Positions 1 through 5,611 of a DNA stretch of 5,611 bases are shown piece after piece (positions within the stretch are counted from its first letter, which is position 1; every line of letters starts with the position of its first letter). The notes below the pieces were generated by a model. It ran no database searches. It was not told the origin of the DNA and saw only the letters and a list, made by a program, of their open reading frames with translations. This DNA is from Bacteroidales bacterium UBA1751 (GTDB lineage Bacteria; Bacteroidota; Bacteroidia; Bacteroidales; UBA932): the NCBI GenBank assembly GCA_002315995.1, contig DCHN01000015.1, forward strand, positions 473-6,083, in the 5' to 3' direction. The translations under genes were made by a program, and so were the position numbers.

Positions 1-534
1 GATCCTTTGCTCAAAGGTAAACAGATTTCGCATTTTGGTCCATGCTTGGGTGGAATTGAGGAACTGAATGCGTGGAACGAGGAATTGGCTGTGGCCATAG
101 CCATAGGAGAATGTTCGGACGTGATGAATATACATGGAAGAATACACAATGACAAAGTGTACTTTCCAAATCTGATTCATCCAAGTTTCTTTTTGTCAGA
201 CAAGGAGACTTTTGAGATTGGAAAGGGCAATATTATACACGGCGGGAGTTCTGCTTCCTGTGATGTCACTATTGGTGATTTTAATATCTTGAATGACTTT
301 GTAACTATTGGCCATGATGCCGTGATTGGTTCTTTCAATTCTTTTAAGCCATCGTCAAGAATATCAGGAAATGTCAGAATAGGCCAGTGCAATTTTTTTG
401 GAGTGGGCAGTATTGTTCTCGAGAAATTGACAATTGGCAATAAGGTGCGATTGGCTGCTGGCAGTGTTCTTATGAACAATGCAAAAGACGGATATCTCTA
501 TATGGGAGTTCCTGCATTGAAAATGGATTTCTAA
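1..534 (+). CDS. NeuD/PglD-like sugar acyltransferase, left-handed beta-helix (5' end missing)
   Basis: C-terminal part of an acetyl-CoA-dependent sugar O-/N-acyltransferase of the NeuD/PglD family. The frame is open to the window edge, so the true start lies upstream; a TTG at position 7 is only an in-frame codon. Numbering from that TTG, residues 1-60 resemble the end of the PglD N-terminal domain (LKGK, then LGGIEEL, AIAIGE and NLIHPS). Residues about 70-170 are hexapeptide repeats forming a left-handed beta-helix (TIGDF, TIGHD, VIGSF, RIGQC, TIGNK). H103 in the IGHD motif (codon at 313-315) matches the family's general-base histidine. The end GVPALKMDF resembles the usual terminal G-x-PA motif. 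Family members run to a little over 200 residues, so roughly 30-40 are missing. Known relatives acetylate sialic acid or UDP-amino-sugars during capsule, lipopolysaccharide or glycan synthesis. The substrate here cannot be read from the sequence. The gene is convergent with the ABC ATPase gene. Confidence 0.88.
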   Translation, partial: DPLLKGKQISHFGPCLGGIEELNAWNEELAVAIAIGECSDVMNIHGRIHNDKVYFPNLIHPSFFLSDKETFEIGKGNIIHGGSSASCDVTIGDFNILNDFVTIGHDAVIGSFNSFKPSSRISGNVRIGQCNFFGVGSIVLEKLTIGNKVRLAAGSVLMNNAKDGYLYMGVPALKMDF

Positions 535-543
535 TTCCACTTC

Positions 544-1944
544 TTAATTTTTCTTCATTGTGAGTACGTGGTCTATGCACTCGGGGAAGTCGGAGGCGTA
601 GTGTGAGACCATAAGCAGGGTCTTGTGGTTGCGCTGGGCAAATGCGGTGATTACGCGCTTTACCAGATTGCAATTTCTTTGGTCGAGGCCGTGCATAGGC
701 TCATCAAGAATCAGGAGTTCCGGGTCCTTGACGAATGCTCTGGCCAGAAGGCACAGACGCTGCTCTCCGCTTGATATCTGCAGATATGAACGCCCCTTGA
801 GGTGGCTGATTCCAAATATCTCCATCCAAAGATCCCTCGTGCGCAACTGCTCCTGGTCAAGCCTGTGTGTTATGCCCGGCGTATCAAAGAATCCGCTGGC
901 AACTATATCCTCGCAAGGCAGGTTGCTTGAATATGCCCTGAACATCTCCGGACTCACATATCCTATATGTCTCTTTATTTCCCAGATGCTCTCGCCGCTC
1001 CCACGCTTGTGCCCGAAGATCTCTATGTCACACGCATACGCCTGCGGATTGTCTGCACATACAAGTGAGAGCAACGTAGATTTCCCGGCTCCGTTCTCAC
1101 CGCTCAAAGCCCACCTTTCACCCTCGTGAACACACCACTCCAACTTCTTCAAAATGGTCCGCTCGCCGTATGCAATTGTAATTCTGTTGAATCTTAGCAC
1201 CTCTGCTCCCTCCTCCTTGGGGTAGAAAGCCACTTCAGAGAGGTTCTTTTCCGGAATGGAGGCAATGCTCTTTTCAACATTCGTTTCCCGGCAACCCTCA
1301 CCATTTGCCTTGCAGCACTCCTTTTCTCTGCTACCTGCCGATAGATACTCTCCCACCTCCATTTTGCTGCCTACTGAAAGGCCGCTTACCGGAACCACGT
1401 GTGTTATGAAATCGGGAATGTCGTCACTCTTTGCAAGAATCATTATTACAAGAAGCGGTTTGCTGGCAATGAGATTTTTAAGAAGTTCGGTGAGTTCCTC
1501 GCGTGATTGAGCGTCCAGACCTATATAAGGGTTGTCAAGAACCAGCACTCGCGGCATATTCTCAAGAGCCTTCCCAATCTGATACTTGCGCAACTCACCG
1601 CTCGAGAGCTTAAGAGTACCATCGTCATTCTCCTCCTGCTGGCTCTCCCAACGCTGCTGCAAATAATAGCCTCCTCCAGAATGACCGTAGGCATCGAGAA
1701 AGGTTATGTACTTTACATTGTCAGAAACCAGTTTGTACTGCGATGGCGCAAAGTCATACTTCAGCGCATTGCCCCTGAACTGGTATCTCCCGGTAAGCAT
1801 CTGTGCGAACCTGCTCTTGCCGGAGGCGTTGTCACCAACAACGGCAATCTGCTCCCCGTTGTAAACCGTGAGGTTAACAGGTGAGGTGAAAGCAAAGAGG
1901 GGATTGCCGGCAACCCCCTCTGTTATATCAATGATTTTCTGCAT
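544..1944 (-). CDS. modF: ModF-like tandem ABC ATPase (two nucleotide-binding domains, no membrane domain)
   Basis: Cytoplasmic protein with two ABC domains in one chain. Counting from a TTG one codon upstream, domain 1 has Walker A GDNASGKS (38-45), signature LSSGE (114-118) and Walker B VLVLDNP (134-140). Domain 2 has Walker A GENGAGKS (283-290), signature ISSGEQ (391-396), Walker B LLILDEP (411-417) and H-loop histidine H449. The block FGHKRGSGESIWEIKRHIGY (311-330) closely resembles the same region of E. coli ModF, as I remember it, and the length (466 aa) fits. Domain 1 has Asn at the catalytic Glu position and no H-loop His. The linker (195-225) holds Cys211, 212 and 219. I chose the ATG at 1942-1944, which starts 4 bases after the phosphatase stop codon; the TTG at 1945-1947 would add one residue. 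ModF is named for its place next to E. coli molybdate-transport genes, but its role is unclear, and no molybdate permease gene is in this window. The symbol rests on homology only. Confidence 0.85.
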   Translation of the reverse strand: MQKIIDITEGVAGNPLFAFTSPVNLTVYNGEQIAVVGDNASGKSRFAQMLTGRYQFRGNALKYDFAPSQYKLVSDNVKYITFLDAYGHSGGGYYLQQRWESQQEENDDGTLKLSSGELRKYQIGKALENMPRVLVLDNPYIGLDAQSREELTELLKNLIASKPLLVIMILAKSDDIPDFITHVVPVSGLSVGSKMEVGEYLSAGSREKECCKANGEGCRETNVEKSIASIPEKNLSEVAFYPKEEGAEVLRFNRITIAYGERTILKKLEWCVHEGERWALSGENGAGKSTLLSLVCADNPQAYACDIEIFGHKRGSGESIWEIKRHIGYVSPEMFRAYSSNLPCEDIVASGFFDTPGITHRLDQEQLRTRDLWMEIFGISHLKGRSYLQISSGEQRLCLLARAFVKDPELLILDEPMHGLDQRNCNLVKRVITAFAQRNHKTLLMVSHYASDFPECIDHVLTMKKN

Positions 1945-1948
1945 CAAA

Positions 1949-3886
1949 TCAATACTTTATCATAGTAACAACACCATCCATTGTGGTAACAAGCACTCTA
2001 TCCTTTCCAATAGGAACAATGCAGTTCACAAGCGCAAAAGAGACCTTGTGCTTCCAGATCAATGAACCATCGGCCACGTTGGCAGCAAAGATGTTGCCCT
2101 TGTCGGTAGGAATGAAGAGGATGCCTTTGCCGCCCTTTCCCTTGCCGGCCACGCAGCTCATTGGGGTAGGGGCAATTTCATAACCGAAGCCGTAGTTGGC
2201 ACTCCATGCCTTGCTAGGGAATCTGGTCTGTGTTGAGAAGGCCCAAACCTCATCTTTCATAAGCTTTACAAAGTAGAGGCTCTTGTCAGGCGATACTCCC
2301 AGCGACTCTCTTCCGCCATACTCCTTCCATGTTGCCTGACCATTCTTGGCGTCAATGTAGTATGAATATCTCTCAGGTGTTACAATGATTATTTTGCCAT
2401 TCACTTTCTGTGGATAGACCGCTGCAGGAGAGAGCATTCTGCTTCCTTTGGTGCTCCAGCTCCACTGAAGTTTTCCTGTGGTTGGATTGAGCGAATATAG
2501 TGTGTTGGCCCAGTCGCCTATTACCACCTGCTCGTTATCGACATACGCCCTGGCTTCAATGAACCCTTTTATGTTTCCGTATCTCCATACCAAAGCACCG
2601 CTCGATAGATTCAGACAACGGAAAGAGCCGTCTGATGCTCCGAAGTAAACTTTACCTCCAAAGATGACCGGCGCGCCCAGAACTGACTTGTCGCATTTGT
2701 GCTTCCATTTCAGACGTCCGTTCTTGAGGTCAAGAGCGTACATATATGTATCGCAACTGCCAACCACAACAATGCCGCCGCTTATTGCAGGGGTTGAGAA
2801 TATCTTGCCCGATGTGGCAAACTCCCATATCTTGCTGCCGTCTGCAGCACTTACACACTTTACTGCACCGTTTGTATTGGCATATACCACTACCGGTTTT
2901 CCGCCATTCTCGGAGTATGCAGCGCCGCAACCTATGTCGTAATCCTCCTCAATGGTCCAAAGTTCCTTTATATTCGGGTATTCGTTGTTCATTGACTTGT
3001 CGGGACGCGGCCACTTCTGGTCTGTTCTGTATGCGAGTCCATTGCTGAGCCTTACATTATACCACGGCTCTTTGGTCTTTCCCTCAATGTCAACCTTCTT
3101 GCCATCTCTGGTAATCTTTGCCGGGGCTATTCTCTCCCTGAATGTAACGTTGTTGCCGTTCACTGTAACAATGTTGTAGCCTGGGCCATCCTTGCCTCTG
3201 TTCTGGGAAGAGCGTCCTATTGCACCCGGAATGCCCTCATACTCCATAGCTCTGTCCTGGTGCCAGTGACCATTGAGAATGAGCTGGGTGTTCATTCCTT
3301 TGAGCCGGTCGAGCACTGCTGTATAGTTGAGCATTGAGGTGTCCATAGGGTAGTGGTTCACAAAGAATACAGGTTCGTCTGCTGGAATTGCCTTCTTGAG
3401 AGAATCAAGGAAGAGAAGACCATCGCGAGGGTGAAGGGCAGGAGCCATTCTCATATTCGGGCCGCAGTTTGTTCCAATGAAACGGATGCCTTTATGTTTG
3501 AAGGTGTAGTGCTCGTATCCGAATATTCTCAGGAATGAGTTGCATCCGCTCTCGCTCCACTTAGCGTCGTGGTTTCCGGCAACAATCCAGTATGGTTTGT
3601 TGAGTTTGTCAAAGAGGTTCTTTGCAAGAACAAGTTCCCTGTCGGCTCCAAAGTCGGTTATGTCGCCGGCAAAGAGAACAAAGTCAATATCGGGGTTGCT
3701 GTTTATGTCATCTATACACGCCTGTGCATCAACAACGCTCGGAGAATCCACTCCAAGATGAATGTCTGAGAGGTATGCAAAAGAGAAGTTGCCTATTTTT
3801 TCTGTTTGACCGTTTGCGGAAAGAGAAAAAACGAGTGTGAGCACTGCAGCCAGGCCACAGGCTGAAAATCTGCGCAATAAGTTCAT
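1949..3886 (-). CDS. Exported calcineurin-like metallophosphoesterase fused to a PQQ/BamB-like beta-propeller
   Basis: A 645-residue two-domain protein. Residues 1-26 form a Sec signal peptide: RR at 5-6, a hydrophobic core at about 11-22, and probable cleavage after A-N-G. No lipobox cysteine follows the core, so a soluble periplasmic or secreted protein is more likely than a lipoprotein. Residues 34-255 are a metallophosphoesterase with a full metal-binding set: D41 and H43 (SDIH), D75 (GDITD), N105 and H106 (GNHD), H178 (NHYP), H207 and H209 (GHWH). After a bridging segment, residues about 305-645 form a beta-propeller of PQQ-like repeats with the pattern A-x-D/N-x-x-x-G-x-x-x-W, for example ALDLKNGRLKW and AANVADGSLIW. 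Phosphoesterase activity is well supported; the substrate is unknown. The propeller may bind a ligand or partner, and the repeats alone do not show that PQQ is bound. It is the middle gene of the operon, 14 bases after the ATPase gene and 4 before the ModF-like gene. Confidence 0.9.
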   Translation of the reverse strand: MNLLRRFSACGLAAVLTLVFSLSANGQTEKIGNFSFAYLSDIHLGVDSPSVVDAQACIDDINSNPDIDFVLFAGDITDFGADRELVLAKNLFDKLNKPYWIVAGNHDAKWSESGCNSFLRIFGYEHYTFKHKGIRFIGTNCGPNMRMAPALHPRDGLLFLDSLKKAIPADEPVFFVNHYPMDTSMLNYTAVLDRLKGMNTQLILNGHWHQDRAMEYEGIPGAIGRSSQNRGKDGPGYNIVTVNGNNVTFRERIAPAKITRDGKKVDIEGKTKEPWYNVRLSNGLAYRTDQKWPRPDKSMNNEYPNIKELWTIEEDYDIGCGAAYSENGGKPVVVYANTNGAVKCVSAADGSKIWEFATSGKIFSTPAISGGIVVVGSCDTYMYALDLKNGRLKWKHKCDKSVLGAPVIFGGKVYFGASDGSFRCLNLSSGALVWRYGNIKGFIEARAYVDNEQVVIGDWANTLYSLNPTTGKLQWSWSTKGSRMLSPAAVYPQKVNGKIIIVTPERYSYYIDAKNGQATWKEYGGRESLGVSPDKSLYFVKLMKDEVWAFSTQTRFPSKAWSANYGFGYEIAPTPMSCVAGKGKGGKGILFIPTDKGNIFAANVADGSLIWKHKVSFALVNCIVPIGKDRVLVTTMDGVVTMIKY

Positions 3887-3900
3887 GGTATTGGAAAATG

Positions 3901-5034
3901 TTATTTTACAAAGTAGTAGTGCTTCATCCAGAGTCTGAGCAGAGGATCAAGGAAATATGGGTCCTTGCTGCCGTTGTAGGCAATAATCTCCTTCTTTTCA
4001 AGCGCACCCTTTATGCGGTTTACATTGGCCGATGAATTGAGGTTGTACTTGTAGAGGATATCTGCTGAGGAGAACTTGGTAACTCCGTCGAGAAGAGCCT
4101 TGAGGAATCTTACCTGATGCCTTGTGAGGCCGAACGCAACTGAATGGAAGAGGAATGAGTGCAGGTTTATAAGCCTGCCCAGAGCCTCGTCGAATATTTT
4201 GTCGTTCATGTATCCCTTTGTGAGGTCAAAACATATTGAAGCGAGCTGCTGAGCATACCAAGGGTCACCCTCAACGGTTCTGTATATCTGCAGGGCCATG
4301 TCGCTGTTTATGATTTTACCGGCCTTGAGGAAGCCCTTTTCAATGAATGCCGAGAATATGTTCTCGTCAATTGGCGCAAGCTTTATGTTCTCGGCAAACT
4401 TGTAGAAGTACTTTGTCTCGTAGAAGATATAATGCATTGCATTTGTTCTCTCACCGGTAATTATGTACGATATGCCGTTGTGTGTGCTCCATACCTTGTC
4501 AAGAATGGAGAAGAATCTCGATGGATCTTCAAAGAGGAGAAGGTCCTGGAACTGTTCGAAGTATATTATTATATGATCCTTGCTGTCCTTTGCCAGTTTT
4601 GCGGGCAATTCAAGAATTTCGGTTATCTGGCTCTCGGTGAGAAGATCCTTGTTCTTGTTGGTAAGTGCTGTGACACCTATTCGCTTTTCGTTGAGAATGT
4701 ATGGAGCCGATGGAATGTACTTCTTGGCCATTGCAAGCATCTCCATTGGAGATGATGCGTATCTTGAGAGAATAATGTTGGTATACCTTAGGAGGAAGGC
4801 CTCAATGCACCTCACGTTGAAGAGGTTCATGTTGAAAAGCGTGTACTGGTATGATTCCAGCCTCAGGGTTTCAAGCGTGTTGTAAATAAGTGAACGCTTT
4901 CCTATTCTGGCAGGGCCGTAAATGAGAATGTTGCTTCTCTCCCTAATGAGGTTGCTTAGCATTCTCACCTCCTTGCTCCTGCCAATGAAGGAGGCGCCGG
5001 TAACATAACCGTTGTATTCGAATGGTGACTCCAT
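3901..5034 (-). CDS. Archaeal-ATPase-like P-loop protein with C-terminal winged helix; degenerate catalytic motifs
   Basis: A 377-residue cytoplasmic protein with no signal peptide or membrane segment. The order fits the archaeal-ATPase/STAND-like group: FIGRSKE (16-22) before the P-loop, Walker A GPARIGKR (40-47), Walker B IIIYFEQFQ (155-163), a sensor-like strand YIITGER (190-196), and a winged-helix region (about 303-353). It ends with DPYFLDPLLRLWMKHYY, a tail common in this family. Three key positions differ from the norm: the Walker A Ser/Thr is R47, and the usual D-E pair of Walker B reads E160-Q161. ATP binding is plausible, while hydrolysis may be weak or absent. The winged helix suggests contact with DNA or with another protein. 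Relatives include proteins of unknown function and NTP-dependent switches. It is the first gene of the operon, and the ATG at 5032-5034 lies about 30 bases below a good promoter. I do not know its function. Confidence 0.82.
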   Translation of the reverse strand: MESPFEYNGYVTGASFIGRSKEVRMLSNLIRERSNILIYGPARIGKRSLIYNTLETLRLESYQYTLFNMNLFNVRCIEAFLLRYTNIILSRYASSPMEMLAMAKKYIPSAPYILNEKRIGVTALTNKNKDLLTESQITEILELPAKLAKDSKDHIIIYFEQFQDLLLFEDPSRFFSILDKVWSTHNGISYIITGERTNAMHYIFYETKYFYKFAENIKLAPIDENIFSAFIEKGFLKAGKIINSDMALQIYRTVEGDPWYAQQLASICFDLTKGYMNDKIFDEALGRLINLHSFLFHSVAFGLTRHQVRFLKALLDGVTKFSSADILYKYNLNSSANVNRIKGALEKKEIIAYNGSKDPYFLDPLLRLWMKHYYFVK

Positions 5035-5069
5035 CTTTATTCTCTGATTAGAATGTTGATTTTCAGCCG

Positions 5070-5101
5070 CAAATATATGGTAACTTTTTTATTGTAACAA
5101 G
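5070..5101 (-). promoter_or_regulatory. Bacteroidota-type promoter for the minus-strand operon
   Basis: Read on the minus strand, a -7 element TATATTTG (5077-5070) matches TAnnTTTG exactly. A CTTG (5101-5098) lies 20 bases upstream as a -33 element. Transcription would start near 5065, giving a leader of about 30 nt before the ATPase ATG. This is a pattern match, with no experimental support. Confidence 0.6.
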
Positions 5102-5137
5102 TCCGTTATATGGTTTTTGAAAAAATAATCTTCAATT

Positions 5138-5168
5138 TTTGTTGGGTAAAGAAAATGTTATATCTTTG
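5138..5168 (+). promoter_or_regulatory. Bacteroidota-type promoter for rplU-rpmA
   Basis: The -33 TTTG (5138-5141) and the -7 TATCTTTG (5161-5168) are separated by 19 bases, an excellent fit to the primary sigma-factor consensus of this phylum. The predicted start, near 5173-5176, leaves about 80 nt of untranslated leader before rplU. Confidence 0.75.
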
Positions 5169-5174
5169 CGCGAT

Positions 5175-5255
5175 TAAATATAGAAGGCAGTACAGCTCCT
5201 TAAAGTGTCACCTCGTTGTTGACCGCTTGCTGTCAAAACCATAAAATTTTTATTT
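5175..5255 (+). promoter_or_regulatory. rplU 5' untranslated leader, possible ribosomal-protein control element
   Basis: Between the predicted transcription start and the rplU ATG. ACAGC (5192-5196) can pair with GCTGT (5229-5233). Nested inside, GTCA (5207-5210) can pair with TGAC (5220-5223) around a 9-base loop. The last bases before the ATG (about 5241-5255) are A/T-rich, as is usual for Bacteroidota translation starts. Ribosomal-protein operons are often controlled by product binding to such leaders. Here this is inferred from position and weak pairing only. Confidence 0.35.
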
Positions 5256-5567
5256 ATGTACGCAATTGTAGATATTGCAGGACAACAGTTTAAAGTTGAA
5301 GCGGGCAAAAAGATTTTTGTTCACCGTTTGAGCGAGTCAGCAGTTGGTGATTCCATCAAATTTGAAAAGGTGCTTTTGGTTGACAACAATGGCGCTGTAA
5401 AGGTAGGTAACCCTTACGTTGCAGGTGCTGCCGTTAATGCCAAGGTTCTTGAGCATCTTAAAGGTAATAAGGTAATCGTCTTCAAGAAAATCCGCAGAAA
5501 AGGATTTGACAAGAAGAATGGTCACCGTCAGTGTTTAACCCAAATAGAGATTGAATCAATCGCTTAA
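5256..5567 (+). CDS. rplU: 50S ribosomal protein L21
   Basis: Full-length bacterial L21 (103 aa, the normal size), a 23S rRNA-binding protein of the large subunit. The N-terminus MYAIVDIAGQQFKVEAGKK is typical (family form YAIxxxGGKQYxVxxG). The middle has VGDSIKFEKVLLV and VGNPYVAGAAV. The C-terminal basic segment (about residues 72-95: VIVFKKIRRKGFDKKNGHRQ) matches the L21 signature region, with G-H-R-Q followed by C-L-T. The start is supported by this N-terminus and by the promoter and leader upstream. rpmA follows after 15 bases, the usual L21-L27 pairing. Strong constitutive, growth-linked expression is expected. Confidence 0.98.
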   Translation: MYAIVDIAGQQFKVEAGKKIFVHRLSESAVGDSIKFEKVLLVDNNGAVKVGNPYVAGAAVNAKVLEHLKGNKVIVFKKIRRKGFDKKNGHRQCLTQIEIESIA

Positions 5568-5582
5568 TTAATTTAGTGTACT

Positions 5583-5611
5583 ATGGCTCATAAAAAAGGT
5601 GTCGGTAGTTC
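5583..5611 (+). CDS. rpmA: 50S ribosomal protein L27, first nine codons (3' end outside window)
   Basis: The ATG at 5583-5585 opens MAHKKGVGS and then runs off the window. This is the start of bacterial L27, whose N-terminal tail reaches towards the peptidyl-transferase centre of the 50S subunit. It begins directly with A-H-K-K-G, without the protease-cleaved N-terminal extension of Firmicutes L27. Its place 15 bases after rplU confirms the identity. Confidence 0.95.

Noticed and set aside
1..6. GATC at the very first base as a natural recombination or attachment site
   Set aside because: It is more simply a window or cloning edge. The coding frame runs straight through it and no repeat is visible.
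177..479. 100-codon open frame on the minus strand inside the acyltransferase gene
   Set aside because: It is antisense to clear hexapeptide repeats and has no family resemblance, so it is a shadow of the real gene.
535..560. Bidirectional terminator at the convergent junction
   Set aside because: The A/T-rich tract near 546-556 has only a weak partner (GAAAAT near 519-524) with poor pairing and no G/C stem.
2664..3179. Several plus-strand open frames opposite the propeller region
   Set aside because: The propeller repeats on the minus strand explain the sequence. The plus-strand translations are rich in Cys, Arg and Pro without any domain.
3857..3886. Lipoprotein signal with Cys10 of the phosphoesterase as the lipidated residue
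   Set aside because: Cys10 comes before the hydrophobic core, not after it, so it cannot be a lipobox cysteine.
4432..4885. Overlapping plus-strand open frames inside the ATPase gene
   Set aside because: They lie opposite a gene with recognisable motifs, show no promoter or domain, and have the composition expected of a reverse complement.

Overview
The window looks like chromosomal DNA from a member of the Bacteroidales (Bacteroidota). Three things point there. Both promoters I can find have the Bacteroidota form, with a TAnnTTTG -7 element and a TTG-type -33 element about 20 bases upstream. The translation starts lack clear Shine-Dalgarno sequences. The L27 protein begins directly with MAHKKGVGS, without the cleaved N-terminal extension seen in Firmicutes. 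I cannot name a genus from this.

Layout, left to right. Positions 1-534 (+) hold the 3' part of a NeuD/PglD-type sugar O-/N-acyltransferase gene that is cut by the window edge; such genes usually sit in surface-polysaccharide clusters. It converges, with only 9 bases between stop codons, on a three-gene minus-strand operon that fills 544-5034. In transcription order the operon encodes: (a) an archaeal-ATPase-like P-loop protein with a C-terminal winged helix and altered catalytic motifs (5034-3901); (b) an exported calcineurin-like metallophosphoesterase fused to a PQQ/BamB-like beta-propeller (3886-1949); and (c) a ModF-type tandem ABC ATPase with no membrane domain (1944-544). Spacers inside the operon are 14 and 4 bases, so the three genes are probably co-transcribed, with the last two translationally coupled.

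The intergenic region 5035-5255 carries two divergent promoters. The leftward one drives the operon. The rightward one drives rplU (L21) and rpmA (L27), which leaves an untranslated leader of about 80 nt with possible nested stem pairing before rplU. The window ends nine codons into rpmA.

How the genes work together: rplU-rpmA is an ordinary ribosomal-protein operon. The minus-strand operon has no known common pathway. It combines one predicted envelope enzyme with two cytoplasmic nucleotide-binding proteins, each carrying non-canonical ATPase residues. I see no CRISPR array, tRNA, rRNA, insertion sequence or phage gene. The most unusual content is the degenerate ATPase, the company it keeps, and the rplU leader; nothing here proves a new system.
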